In this document: positions 37,141-52,100 of the stretch, in pieces
How the letters are laid out: each line of letters begins with the position of its first letter
Numbering within the stretch: the stretch's first letter is position 1
Source of the DNA: Apostichopus japonicus
Lineage: Eukaryota; Echinodermata; Holothuroidea; Aspidochirotida; Stichopodidae
DNA length: 64,000 nucleotides
Direction: 5' to 3'
NCBI RefSeq assembly: GCF_037975245.1
Contig: NC_092582.1
Coordinates: 6,614,001-6,678,000, forward strand
The notes under the pieces: generated by a model
The model's input: the letters and a program-made list of their open reading frames with translations, nothing else
Told to the model about the DNA's origin: nothing
Database searches by the model: none
Position numbers and translations under genes: made by a program

Positions 37141-38855
37141 ACACGTCCACGTTTAAGGTGCCACCACCACAGAGTCCAATTCCTAGGCGTAACGTGCCAC
37201 TATAAAGGTATTCTTTCGGAATCAAACCGCCAACAACAAGTCATACTCCAACCCCAATAGGTTTATGGAGCCACTATAATACTAACACAGCCTCCAGGGC
37301 CATTATGTGACGATCTGTGACGATACAGATGTACTACTTTAATACAATAATCACTAATTAGACATTTCAATAATAAAAGCAATTACATAAAGGAACTAAC
37401 AGTCTTGCATATTAAGGCTAATGTTTTTGGAGCTAATTATCAGAAACTCAAATGCACTTCTAAAAGGCAATTTAATTTTGCAGTAATGTCAATATTCAGA
37501 AAAGAAACAGAATACAATGATACATGAAGGCACTTTACAAGCTAAGGGAAACTTTTAATTAAGTCACTAATTGAAATATCCCCCCCTCCCCTCCCGATCA
37601 AAAAAGAAGAAATAAAAGGTTTAATATGGGGAACAATAAAAAACATAAGTAAACAACATTGGGAAATCACAATAAATGAGTAAAAGCTTTGAATACATTA
37701 ATTAATAAAACACACTCAAGAAATAATTACCCCATGACTTAAAACTAATTAAAGTTAACTTAGAGATTAATATATCAAGACACTTTCTTCCTTTCTATTA
37801 AACCCAAGATCACTGTTTTAAGACCTAACACCAACTTGCTACTTTCAATTTTGAATGTTTAAAAAAAAAAATCTTTCAGAAAAATATCCCCAGGGGATGA
37901 AACATTTGAATTTTACCAACATCACTGTATGAAAACATTGTCATTATATGAAAACCTGTGTTGTTGTTTGAAATTGAATATATTGAGACTTTATAATTAT
38001 TTTACATTAACCTTTTTGCTAGTTTAACAGTTAAAATTCCCTCTCAATCATTGCTGTGAACAGGTGCTTTTAAGCCTTGTTACTACATTTAAAGCCGAAA
38101 TATCATTGCAAAATGTTTCACATTTTGATCAGATTCTTTCAATTTCCTATGAAATACATCGGAATATTACTTTAATATATATGGAATGCCATTTTAAAAA
38201 TTTCATGTTTTACTTTCGGAATTGAATAACAACATTAAAACAAACTTTAAAGTATCGAGAAGACCCTGTAACTGTTCTATGTAAGGTTGTGATCAAATTG
38301 ACTGGAACTTTTTGGTATTAACAGTTTATACTATGCTGGACTGGTGTAACTAAATACTTAGTCCAAGAATAACAGAAATATCACCACGGTTGACTTCTTG
38401 ACAAAACCATGGATGTATCAAGTAATTTTACTGATCACAAGTTAACCAACAAGACAAAAAAAAAAAAAATGTTTACATTTATAGAAATCATGAAAATATG
38501 GCAGCTATAAGCATCATGAATATACAGAGACTATATATAAGCATTATGGAAACGCATCAGTAATATTAGCATCATGAAAATACACAACTACATTAGAAGC
38601 AATAATAACAAATACCTCTTCTATGCTACAAAAGCTATTCTATTTAAAATATGTGCAGATGGAATGTGCGTATTGATAGCTACTGTATGTGATAATAAAT
38701 GTGTAAGAATCGACTACTGGAATATATTCTTATCTTTTCTATGTTCTAATTAAATTTTTCTTTTTGGATGGCAGTTTTAATAAAAACCATAGTGAATACA
38801 ACCGCAAGAAAGAAGAACGGTAACAGACGGCTTGATTATTAGGACAAGGTAAATT

Positions 38856-38921
<66 letters not shown>

Positions 38922-41900
38922 GCAGGATATATATACATAGAAACAAAAAACAAAACATACAACATCATGAATACAATTCAATGGAAATACATTAAAATAT
39001 GATTAAATTTGAAAACTGTGCTGGAGTAATGTACAAAAATATGTAAAATGCAGTTTTATTCCATATTTACATAAAACCCCCCCAAAAATGTGAAAAGTTT
39101 GCAAAAAATGTATCGTTTGCAACAAAGTTTGAATACACATAGATGGCAATAAACAGACAAAAATAAAAACATGGGAATAATTTTTGGTGCTTATAACCTT
39201 AAACTCGATAATAAGTTGACCCAGATTTGAAGAGAATATTTTCCTTACAGACATGAATTTGAAATAGGTACTGGTTATTTAAAGAGCAGTTTACAAATGG
39301 TAATAGATAATAATTTGAATGAATACATTACAATAGGAACTCATAGGAGATCGACCATGTGAATATACTCAAAAAGTACTTTGGATTTAACAAAGATAAA
39401 CATTTGGCAATGATGTTTGCTGATTTTAGTGAGGACAATTGCAACAAAATCTATTTATTCTAATGTTCTGGTCTTAGATAAAAAAAAATCAACCATAATC
39501 TACTTGAACACAAACTGAGGTCTTGTTCACATTTGAGAATTCAATTGAAATCAGGATCTTGTTTTCTCCCTGAGAGGGAATGAAGCATCCTTATTTGAGA
39601 ATGTTTGATGGATCAATGTCTAACCAGAGGAGATAAAGCTAATGATGGCTGCTATATTACTACCGTGTGTTCAAACCGGCAACGGTCTCTGTTTACGTAG
39701 AATTGATGAGAGAGTGTGACCCGGAATCTCACGTCACATGATACTCCCAGCTCAATTTCACAACAATCCTGATCGCCCCTGCAGGGTCCGACTGATCCCC
39801 GAAAATTGAGATCAAATATTTGCGAGATCTGATCCCGAGTAAGCCAGTGTTCAGACTACGAAGCTGACCCCCCTTCCAGTTCAGAAAAATACATGCGTTC
39901 TCAAATGTGGACGAGACATGAGTTGAATTGTATTATAATAAACGTTTAATACAAAAAGATAAAAACAACATCTTTGAGGTATCTTCCATAATGGAAAGGT
40001 TTGACCCACTGAGAATTTGATGACAAAAAGTGATATTAAACTGTTAAGTCTGTCCCACTGAGCGCACTTCTACAATATGACAATAACAGCTTATGCTGAC
40101 AAAAAGAGTTGTTGCTAAGCACCATACTGTACGTTACTGAATAATACAGTGATAATATTTCATTCATCTTACCGACATATTCAGTCACGAATTTAAACCA
40201 TTTTATATTAAAAGGTCAAGTAAAAAAATTACGTTATCAATTAAAGTTGAATACAAGTAAAAAACATTAGCTAAAATCATTTCTTTAGACATAAGGCACA
40301 GTACTGGTAAAGTTTGATTAAAGTAAAGTTTGATTAAAGGTAAGTATCTGGAAGATACTACTGAATACAGGGGTGCAGTTACTTGTTAACTTAAGACCTG
40401 CTTGTGTATGATAAAACCTCCTAACCTGATTCTTATATACAAAGTACACTAGGTATAGGACATAACCTACTATGAATGTGTTGCAGGCCTAAGCTCCATT
40501 GGTTCGATCTTTGAAATATATATCCAAAGTATGTTTTGAATGGTGAAAGAAGTTAACCTTTCTTGAAACAAAGCCAACCACTTTAGGAGGAGGGTCTGTT
40601 GGCACAGCATGCTGCTTTAGGTACTGTTTGCTACAACAGGGTGTGGGGGGGTGGGATAGGTCTTATGGGCACCGAGAATTTCCTTTATTTCATAGTTTGC
40701 TATCACGGTGCAACGTACAGCATGTGTTGAAACACGAGGCTATATTTCACAATTAACAACTAGTGACGTGAGTATATGAAACATTTGGGCTTCATGTAGC
40801 AGGCATTTTGTTGGGCTAACAAAAGCAATATTGATTATCAGATTGTCATGTTTCATATTATGAAACTATTTAATCTAAATAAAAAGAAAGTAAAATGATA
40901 TAAACAGGATGATACATTAATCAGTGAAGGTTTCTCAAAGTAAACCACATTTGTAAAAAAAATGCTAATTTTTGGTTTAAATTTTTGCCAAAGCAATAGA
41001 CTGCTCACACTGCTTTATAACTCAAAACCCAGCGGGTTGTAACACAGTTCAGTTTAAGTAGGTGTTGAATAGACACAAAGTTCAAGTAGCGAATTCACAT
41101 TTATGGCAGGATCACATTACAGTGTTATCACACTCATGAGTATATAGCTACACAAGTAAACTCTCAAAACACCTCGATAACCTGTATAGTGTACGGTGCA
41201 GTAAAGACTTTGCAGAACTTCAGTGGTTAGTAAAAACTGTTCTTCTCCTACATTGACAATGAATCTAAAAAGAAAACACCCTGGTCCCCTGTTTATCGCA
41301 CCTAATGACAACACTTTCAGATCTTATGACATTGCCATAATCTACACAGATGTGCATCTCAAAGTTTCTAGAATAAATAAATGTAAAATTCTTGACGTTA
41401 TGGTCACGTAGATCTAAAAGACATCTACTGTACACTTTTTGTTTAATAGCTTCCTTGTTAAAAACATTTTATAAGCACCTCTATTCATATTAAAGCCTGT
41501 GTAGGGCACTACTAGTCTAGTTATCCAATATTTGCTGACAAAGTTTCAACTGCACAGAAATTGCATAGTTCATTAAACACATGTGTGACTATCCACCAAA
41601 TGGAGGTGCGGGGTGGGGAAGAATAGATACAGCCTATACCATGCCAGTATACAGTGAATATAAATGCTGTGAATGGTTAGGTGGTAGAGCTAAAGACAGG
41701 CAGAGACAGGGAAAGTTATTTGTTGATTTGGTGAAGGTACTGGTCATTTTGAGTGATTAGAAACACCTGTCCTGCATTTCACTACTGCGCGGACATGACC
41801 AGAGTCCACTTTCCACTTATGTACACACTGGAGTAAGGCCTCGTTAACATCAGACCTCAAGCACGGCGTTGAACCTTGGGCTCAATGTTCAATTTGTAAT

Positions 41901-42963
41901 GTCAATGCGGATCAGACCCCTGGAATTGAACACTTCTACAGACTAAGGCCCAGCAGAGCTCACGCTGGTTATCAAATATTTAATACAAACGCTGTTTGAG
42001 CTAGCCAGGTTAAGCAGTTGTTGTTTGTTGTGCATGTAACTTGACACAATAGTAGTAGATACTTGAAGCAGTGCTGCACATCACAGGGATTATGTTTCTT
42101 ACGCCTTTTCTGCTGTTCATGGAACCTCAATGTCCTATTTGGTAAGGGCGAGCACTGGGTTTGCATGGGTGTGGTCTAATGTAAACTCGCAAGGGTTGAA
42201 AGTCTATTCAACGCTGTGCCGGATCTGATCCGTAATGTCACTGCAGCCTTAGATCATAAATGACAAACCATGGTCTATCTATGAAAATCTTTGGTTATCA
42301 AATAGCAATGACTTTCAGCTTATTGCACATTGTCCAATGAGAACTAAAACTTGCAGGTTAATTGTGTAACCAGTTAATTAATACTATAGTGAAGAAGCCA
42401 ATATTCAAATTCAATCAATCAATAGCCTTTCACCATTACACAACCCTAATTCCTTTGATTAAGGATTCATTCTCTTGGTGCATTTGTGCTTGCTTACATT
42501 TCACCTGTCTCTGGTCTTTAAAGGTTACCGTAGGTACTCATGCCAAACGTTTTGTATGAAAGACCTTCTGATCTACATACACAGTCCTGGTCCAGTTCTG
42601 AAGAGACCAATAATATCTCTCTTTGTGAATTTTTTCATTGCTAGGTGAAAAATGAAAGTTTATATGGTGTTCACACAATGGTGTGCATCTATTAACATGG
42701 CAACATGATTAAGGGTTGACACGTGGGATCACCAACAATATATCCATGTTTTTTCCATGACTGACTGGCAGCTACATCATCGATACATGACTATTCCTGA
42801 TCATTCCATGACCACTATTGACCTATCTACTCCTTCAGGCTAAAGGTTTCTCATCACCACCGGGAGGGCAATAAAGCCATCTACGTTAATGCCCAGCTTT
42901 TGCCCTTTGCAATAAAGACACTTTCTGGTTGTGCAGATACCAAAAATACCTTAAACTGCACAA
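37141..42963. other. Downstream flank and probable 3' UTR of crumbs
   Basis: 5.8 kb between the crumbs stop codon and the palindromic array, with no coding exon recognised. Candidate minus-strand AATAAA signals occur as TTTATT on plus, for example at 40684-40689 and 39454-39459. The 3' UTR could be 2-4 kb long, but chance hexamers are expected in such A/T-rich sequence. Confidence 0.45.
38860..38919. repeat. (TA)n microsatellite
   Basis: About 28 TA units with a single G interruption near 38901. Self-complementary and likely polymorphic. Confidence 0.95.
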
Positions 42964-43188
42964 CTAGATGAGCCTTTCAGGAGGTGGCAGTTTGAGGACG
43001 TTGTCCATTTCCACTCGAGAGCCGGACATCTCCTGCCGACTGGGGCTGTAGGTGCCGGCCGTCGCTCTCTGTTCACGGATGTTTATGAACAAGATGACGG
43101 CGATGATAAATAGGACCAGCAGCACGACGCCAGCGATAATTCCACCAATCAGAGGCCAGTTAGTACTGTTTGGATCTGGCCCAATGAA
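42964..43188 (-). CDS. crb: crb last coding exon: transmembrane helix and cytoplasmic tail
   Basis: Acceptor CTCTTTCAG (AG is plus 43189-43190), phase 0 start at TTC, stop TAG at 42964-42966. It encodes a short stalk ([11 protein letters not shown]), the membrane helix (about residues 12-34 of the exon) and a tail starting [18 protein letters not shown] and ending [11 protein letters not shown]. The FERM-binding juxtamembrane Tyr-Pro-Glu motif and the class II PDZ ligand are both intact. The tail is about as long as the 37 residues of fly Crumbs and can be aligned over its full length. Confidence 0.97.
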   Translation of the reverse strand, partial: FIGPDPNSTNWPLIGGIIAGVVLLVLFIIAVILFINIREQRATAGTYSPSRQEMSGSRVEMDNVLKLPPPERLI

Positions 43189-46100
43189 CTGAAAGAGGAA
43201 GGACAATTTGGGAAAAAAATTTGAAACGTTTTTACATATATGGTACTGGAATCACTAGAATCTTGTCTTTCTGTTCTTGCTTGATTACGAGACCTCCGTT
43301 AGTTTTCATGTGAGGACGTTAACGATCAACTCTGATAGAATGTATGTTGATAGTGATTGCTGCATGTAGGTCTCCTTTGAGATTGCTTGCTTCCTTTCTG
43401 CAAGTTAAGTGAACCTCTATTCTTCTCCCATCAAACATACTATTGGAGACCAGAAAAATGTTCTGATACAAGGGGGTAATGGAAGTCGGGTAGGTCTAGG
43501 TTAGGCATCAGTTGTATTATTCCTGGAAGATGCATTTCTGGTTACATTCGACCTATTGTCAGTTTTTGTTATGCTGCAAAAGCAAACCAGCTGCAACAAA
43601 TGATAAAACGTAAGAACGTATCAATGGAGCAAATAAGTATTATGCTGTTATTAATCTCTACTGAAATCTTGTCGTAACTTTAAAATGATTTTACCGTCAA
43701 ATTATGCCATGAAATGATAGCCCGACTCATCGCAGAGACCATTGATAAACTTGCTGATCAATGATGTTCTTACCGTTTCACAAATCGTTCCGCTGAAGTT
43801 GTCTGAACATTTGCATACCGGCATATCAGTTCCATTCTGGGAGCAAGAACCACCATTCTCACAAGGGTTATCAAAGCAAACATCCATTTTGTCACAGAAA
43901 GTGCTCGTGTAAGGTTCGATACATTCACACTTGAAGTCACCAGGCAAGTTTTTGCAAGTTCCGCCATTCAGGCATGGACTAGAGGAACATTCGTCAATGT
44001 CCATTTCGCAAAAGCTTCCATTGTATCCTGTGAATTGAAATTTTTTTTTTTAGAAAAGATGAATAGAAGGTCTTTCCTTCAAGAATAACCATGACATACC
44101 CTCAATAAACTGTTCAAACAATTGGGGATTGCTTCACATGATGAATTAACATGAAATTATTGGGGACTTTTTTAAACATGTATCTGTAATTTGGTTAAGG
44201 TTACTGACTGTCAATATCTTAAGACTTCATCATGTTGTCATGTTGTCAGAGGTACCATAATTTGGTAGAATATTGATACACAATTTGGCAGGAAGTAAAT
44301 GAGTACCACTTAACATTAATGTTATGGATGAAACATGAACCTGATAGGCATTTCATCAGATCAATTTGTACTGCACACATCAATGGAATTGGCTAGATTT
44401 GGACAAATTCTTCTATTGGGTGGACCATAGGGTTGGGCGATATATCGAAAATTATTATTACTATCGCGATAATTTTTTTTCAAGATGACATTTTTTGAGG
44501 ATTGAACATATGACGATAATTTCTTGTGAAAGAAATTTCAAATAAATGTGGAAAAAAAATGCGATTATCCTTTTCCGTTTTATGTGTAAATGTTATTCTA
44601 GCATTCCATGGTTGAGAAAGTTGGAAAGAAATAAAGTTTATCAACTTCATTTACTGACTTTTGAACTTCGTAAAATAAAAACGTCTTTTACAACATTGAC
44701 TGTAGTCTGTATAGAGAGAAAAACTCTGAAAATCAGTAGAGAAATTACCAATTGTGTACGCACAGTAAGTTGGTTCACCTTTCAAATTTTACCAAAGATC
44801 AAGCAAAATACTTTCGAAAAATTCACGCGAAACTGGCATATCGTGCTAAATGCAACTAATGTCATGTAAACAAGGCTCTAGTTCACCCATTTATGAATAA
44901 ACCATGAGTCCACATCTGGTGTTAAGCGGGAGAAAAAGAAAGTATTTTCTAGAAATTCCCCCCCAAAAAAAGGAAAAATTAATATCCTACCATAGTTAAG
45001 AGTATAGTAAATAGCCTAACCACTTCGTCGGTTACTGATCTCACGTAACAACAAAAACATAACTTATCGTATTTTGCAAAGTTGACGTTTTCTACAAGGA
45101 CATGGAAACAATATTTAGCATTTAGTTAATCATGCAAAGTGGCGTAAAACATGGGATTGCAAGGTTTACTTTCATAAAGATGGCCATACTGTAGCTATTG
45201 GGGCCTTGATATCGTGCTATGTCTGGTATACTGTAGACTGCCTCGTGTATCATGGGGAATAGATTGTTTTGTTCATGCGGAGGAGTCAGTTGGCTTGAGG
45301 TGTGTTTTTCTTACCATAGTGTTATGGGGATATTTACCTACTTTTCTTGAACGTCTAAGATCATATTTCGCATAACTTTACCGATCCTTTATTGACTGAC
45401 CTAAGTTATTCTAGAGTGGAGCCAAAATAGTTTACTCCATGAAAAGTTTTTTGGAAATGTGCCAAAAATGTTAACAAACAGGTGTTAGACAGGGAGGGGG
45501 TTGTTTGGCAAGGTACCTGGGAAAATTCGCAGCACATGTACTGTAGCCTACCGTGATATTTAAGTAGGGGTAAACACTGCAGTTGTAAACTGATGTACGT
45601 ATAGTGCACGCTGTTCATTGTTAGGCAGTCTAGAAACAGGTCTTTACCGAACGTAGTTTGTTTCATATATATCCAAAGTTTTGTAAGTTAAACTTTTTAA
45701 AGATTGTAAGACAGATTCAGTTATTTTCATTTTATCACATAATATAGCTACTCTAACTTGTCATTTCAAAATTTTCATCAGTTTTGTGACAAGTTAAATT
45801 TAAAAAGTTGTCAGTATTTTGAATCCTCAACTTACGAATTTTTATCGCCAGACACGCAAAATACTAAAATTTTCCGTGGTTATTTATTTATTTATTTTCA
45901 AGGGAACAGTTCATAACAAACTCAGATATTCTCTTTGAATGTCCCCACCATATATCTCTCTTTCTTCGTCCACTCAAAGCTCGACATTTACGCTAATTCT
46001 GATAGAGGTAAAATTATCGTAATTATCGAAATATCGCGATAATTTTTGAACTACTTATCGTGACGTTAAAAAGCAAATATCGCCCAACCCTAGTGGACCG

Positions 46101-49100
46101 TGATATTTTAACTGACCAGGGGGAACCCACATGATAACAGAAGGAGGTAGGGAGATGGGTAAGGAGCAAAGGTAAGAAGCTTAATTTTCATTTTTTAACC
46201 CTTTTCCCAAACTGTTCTAATTATTTCTTGTCTTACCAGTATTTGTACAATTACAGTAATATCTTGTTATCTCGTCCACACATTCACCGTTAGTACAGTT
46301 GTTGTTTTCGCAGTCGTCAATGTTAACTTCGCAGTTGGTACCGTTGAATCCAGGAGGGCAGTCACACTCGTAGGTAAAGTCAAAATCAGTGCAGTTGGCT
46401 CCGTTCTGACATAGATCGCTGGCACAATTTGGTAGTGGAGTTTCACAAAAATCACCTGTTGTTGATACCAAACAAAGGAATAATAATAAGAACTATGATA
46501 TTCGATTTATATTTCACTTTACACTTGCGATAGGTTTCAAAGCGTTTTAAAGACGTCAATGATAACCTGTCCCAGAGATAATCCCTCCAGGCGGCTGCAG
46601 TTATTTACTGCGCCCAATGACAAGTTACCTCACAGGTACCCACTTAACCCCTGGGTGGACAGAGGCAATTGAGATAAAGCATCTTGCCCAAGGATATAAC
46701 ATAATGAACTAGGTAAGGATCGAACCAGCAATCCTTGGATCACAACGACCACCACGCTCTCACACTTTATCTTATCTGTATATCTTTATGTTATCTTTAT
46801 GTTATCTTATCTAATAACTTATCTGACATAAACATTATTGACCAATTCCTTTCCAAGATTTGAAAATTTCAAAGTGATATATGCAAAATGTACCAATATC
46901 AAAGTATTATATAATTTTCTAAGCCGAACAGAACTTGTAATAACCAAATATAAAAAAAAATGTAAAAAATACAGGAGGAATTTCCTTGCAAATTTTGTTG
47001 CATACATGTCTGTTATTGTGCATTTCTTTTTGCCATGTTTAAATCAGATTAGTGATCATCATCGGTGCACTGTGCAACATCTCAAGATGACTTGTTGGTG
47101 GTGTTCAACATGTTGATTTCTTAACGATACTATTGTATAACAGCTAATAAACAGTTACCCAACTAATAATACACAGTATATATCCTAACGACAAGCAAAA
47201 TTAAAGGAAAAACACTGAAATACAAAGAAACATGAAAAAACAAAACATAATCAGGTGGTTAAACATGTCTTCTGATACACTTGGAAGAATATGGGTAACA
47301 TCTCCTAAAACATTACTATATAGCAGATCTTCACACATGGAAAAGTTTGAATTCAGGACTACTCTACTTTTTCAGTATTTTCTTGACTTACCTGTATACA
47401 AACTTCATATACTAAATCAGAGGACAGACTTCTCCCTTTCTTTTCCACAAGGAACACAATATAACTTGACGGATAATTAGCGTACTGTAAGCATTCCCAC
47501 ATGAAGTGAATCAAGCATATATCAGCAATTTTACTTGAGCTATGCCAGTAGCAATGACCTCTGCATGGGTGACTTGATTGGAAGTATTACATGCACAGTT
47601 AAATGTACATATTGTACAGTCTGTATACAGAGTGCTTACTGCATTCATATGATACTGTCGCTAAATATACTGTTAACGTCAAGAAATATATATATATGTA
47701 CTGCATATATGAAAGGTATATTGACAAGGCTTTGTTTGCATACCATTTGAACTTTGTTCTGCATTTTTTATTTGAATCAATAGAACTAAAAATTGATACA
47801 CCTCCGGGGTAAAAATTTATTGTTCAAATTTAGTGTAGCATGTTTGAAGGTTCTGAGTTTTGCCCCTTTAGGCCCCTGTACACGTACAAAACTGTTATAA
47901 ACATACATACTTTGCACTTGCACAGCAATTTGACAATTTAGTGTAGCATTTTTGCGATGTGATAAATTATTCCCTGACCTCTGTATGAGTCAATAGTACT
48001 GTCAAATATGGTACTTTTCCTCTATCCAGTAATACTTATTGTTCATGTGAACAGGTTTTCATATCTTTATATGACTTACTAACATTTCCCCCCCCCCCCC
48101 CTCATTTTTCCATTTATTTATCGCAAGTATAAATATCAAAATATTTATAGACAGGAGAATCAAAGGCTTATCATGTAGTATTGAAGTATTGAAGACCTGA
48201 GTATTTCATGACAGGTACAGTATATTGAAGAAAGTATAAAGATATATAAATGTAAATATTCATGTAAAAATAAGAAAATAAAAAGGTTACATGTGCATAT
48301 TGCATACCTTACACACTTAACACTCAATTGAGTACCACAAATACTGCTTACATGATACAAGAACAGTTATCAATGACGACATGTTTCTGATAAAGACAAT
48401 CTTTTGGCAAAGAATTTCTTTCAAAATTAATGAGCAGTGAAAAAAAAAGTGATATATACCGCCAAAACCAGGAACACAAGTACACTCCGGGCCGGCTAGG
48501 GTGTTGTTACATGTGGCGCCATTCTGGCACGGAGAACTGGCACACCAGTCGATTTCATTTTCACATAGGGTACCGTTATACCCCTGAAGGCACTCACATC
48601 CTCCAGTAAAAGATAGCTCGTCTTGACTCAATGTCTGCATACACTCGGCACCGTTCTCGCAATCAAGATATGCGCAAGGACCTTTGAACTGACAACGGTC
48701 ACCTGAGAAAGTAATGCAAAGACTGCTAGACGAGAATGAAGTTCAAACCACCTGCTCACAAAGAGGACATTTTCCTAACATTATAAAAAATTTTGTTGGA
48801 GACTGCAAAATGAACACAAGATGATGATGTGCTGAGCAAATGAAAAAAAAAAGGAGAAACATCCAAAAAACAACACAATAAAAGGCTTTAAAATCAATGA
48901 CAATGAATGAGGTGAGAAAGTTTGGAAGAAACCACTAGCAGACCAATGAAATGACTTCAAAGTTTAAAACATGGAACAGTTGTCAACATTTGTTAATTGG
49001 GATTTAAATACATTGGGGTAGTCAAAGCTATTCACAATAATTTTAATTGATATTGCAGCCAAAACAATCACACCAAAACTTTCATCATAACATTGACTAT

Positions 49101-52100
49101 AAAATGACTCCATTGTCGACAAAAAACACAAAAGCAGCCAGATAGTTCCAGTTGGAATAATTGCTCAACTAAGATGTGAGGCACTGGCTCAGAAGCACAA
49201 CATGGGTGACGCTTTATGAACGGGCGATAGCGGTAGATGCAACCAATGAAAATATGAAATGCTCTGGCCTGACAACTATTACTCAAAACTCAGAAAGACA
49301 ATCGGACCATGGAATGACAAAAAGTGCTGCTACAAGCAATGAATATTAAATGACGACTATTAAAACTCAGATTCCACTGATGAGATGAGAACATGAAGTA
49401 GAAATAAGAGTGTGAGCATCAAGGGATGACCCTCAAGTAAAATGGTGCTTGCGTCACCTTCCACTTGGAAGGCGAGACAGGCAGTAGGGAACAGTAGGGG
49501 AGAGGGGGAGTCAGTTACAATCAATGAAGGTTCCCTTGAACGAATGAGACATTCTTCAGCTTTAGTTTCATTCAGCTAATTTTATTCAATAATAAATATT
49601 ATGAAATTATGACTTTAAATGTGTCTGGGATGTGGGTTTCATTTTTTTTTAAATCACAGACATTTCATTTTTGTAGGATTGAGTTTGTTCATTTGAGAGT
49701 CATGGGGAAGATGGTAAAAGGACCAACAGGTTGCCATGGCATCCTCCGTATCAAATATATAATAGTCGTATCCTACTTAATATGCTCAAATATTACAACT
49801 TAAAATAGTGCTTCAATAATGTGCTGGCATAAAACTCAAATATAGTTACGAGATCTGTTGCTACATACGGCATTTTGAAATGACTTTGTAGAATGTGAAG
49901 CATTCTAAAAGTGTAGCATGCATAATAAATCCCTTTTTTAATTCCATTTCCCCCCCCCCCCATGTCTTTGGCTACTGTCTGAGATCTTGTGATATAAACT
50001 CTTCATTGTCTCGTTGTTATTAAATGAAAGAAACGAGGGACTTGCTAATTAAAGTTAAAACTGAATTTTACTTTCCTTTTGTTTAATCTTTTAGCTCTTT
50101 TGGAACAGGAAAACAATAAGTTTCCAGGAAAATAACAAAACAAGCATCACTGGGTTTTGTCACAATGAAAATCACAAACACATTTCTACCATGATGCAAA
50201 CAGGCGTCTGAAACTGTCATTATATTCTGGAAAAGTGCGATCTAAGTTTCTAGAAAACTGGTTATTTTAACATTTCTACCAATTTATTCAAGTGTTACTA
50301 TACAGTCATTGTAAACTCCGTCTTTTAAGTTTACACTCTGGTGCTTTTCACTTTGACTATAAATCCTCAAAGAATCTTCAAGGTGATTCTGTTTTCAGCT
50401 GATTGCTCATTACCATCATATAAACTAGGTCACACTGGCTCAAATGGGAATCAATGACATACTCATTTTCAAGAGATAAAGTACAAAAGTATCTCTAAAA
50501 GTTCCATTCATGAAATTCGTAAGTTCAAACTATAAACTGAAGTGTCTGAAGCCGCTTCTATGGCTAGAAGAAATTATCAAATTAATAATTTATAATAACA
50601 AGAAGAATAAAATGTTAAAGTCAAGCCAAAAGCATACATTTGGGGGGGGGGGGGGGTGGAGAGCAGGACTTTTCTGAATCATTTAATAATTCAATTTGTA
50701 GTCTAGTGCCTGTTTTTTTAGCATTCATAATATTTTTCTTCCTTTCCCCACCCCCCCCCCCACCCCCAACTTTTCCCTAGTGACAGTGTATTAGTTGTAA
50801 ATAGCAATTACAGATTTGAAGCTGCTTTTTTGTGTTAAATTTACTCAACAATTTAACCAAATCCTCTTTCAATGTTTCTTAAAATATGCAAATTGACAAT
50901 ATTAATTATCTCTCCTACATTTCCCCACCAAGGATGTCAGCCAGGAATGAATGAAATGTATTCCATTCTCAACAATTTGTCGTCCAAATGCTTTTATCAT
51001 ACCAGTAATATTGCATTTGAAGACTTCTGAGATGCGTCTTTTACTTGATTATCTGAGATGATGCTTGATCAATCATGCTTAACAAACTAAAGAGTTGTGG
51101 GATTTTAGCATACAACAGCATCTACACAGGGGAACCTATTGTGATATAATTCAAAAAGTTGCCTGTGCATAAGACATCGTCATGGCTGTTGTTAATTATA
51201 CTGAACTGAGTTGTCTGTGAGCTAAACTTAGCACTACATACAGGGCTGTTATAGATCCCTGCTGTTAATGCAGGCCCTCACTAAACAAAGGCCCCACAAT
51301 TTCAGACCGGGGTACTCTTCGATTTGTACATATCCTTGTTTAAAATACAAGCTCTCGAAAAGAGTTAACCAAAATTGACTGGTTTGGGTAAATTTGCGAA
51401 TGAAGATACTTTAACAGCCATCTCCTATGTACGTGCAAACTCCAATAGACCTTTAGCTTATAAAATGGTATCATACTTGCAAATGCCTCTCCCCCTCCCC
51501 TCCTCCCCCTCCCCGGGTCACTGCCCCTCCTATTCCCAGTCTAATATTCAGAAGCTGTACTCGGGTGTTATTACATGTATTAGGGCTTCTCAATGGAGTG
51601 CATTCATTCTGTATAAGAGGGTGGTAAGAGAGGACTGATGTCATCCCATCTACTCCCAACCATAAAAACCAGGGATGTGTTCTACTGACATGATCGTACT
51701 GAAAACAATGGGCTGCTCCTGAACAAGTTTCCTAAGATTACATTTCATGTGACTTTAATACTACAAGTCAAATTGTATCCTTTCTAAATCCCACCTATAA
51801 GGAACTTTATTCAAATTGTTGCTATTAATGATGGCATGCCACTTGTCTTAAAAAAATAGCTAAAAACACTACATAAACAGGCAGATTGCTACACAAGTGC
51901 ATACACAAAACATAGACTGTATGGCCCTGTGGTAATATATGGAATACACAATATTTCTTTATATATTTATTTTAAAACTGCATTCAGTCTTATGAGAAAA
52001 TTTCACCTTTCCAGTATCTAAAGGATCATTTGGTGAGCCAAAAAAAAAGGACAACTTAGGCAAAGACAAGATGATTTTGGATCCTGAAGTTTAGACTGAT

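Noticed and set aside
44546-44869. 107-codon plus-strand open frame inside a crumbs intron
   Set aside because: It lies in the hAT-type element and shows no transposase motif (no hAT dimerisation or zinc-finger pattern) or other family resemblance.
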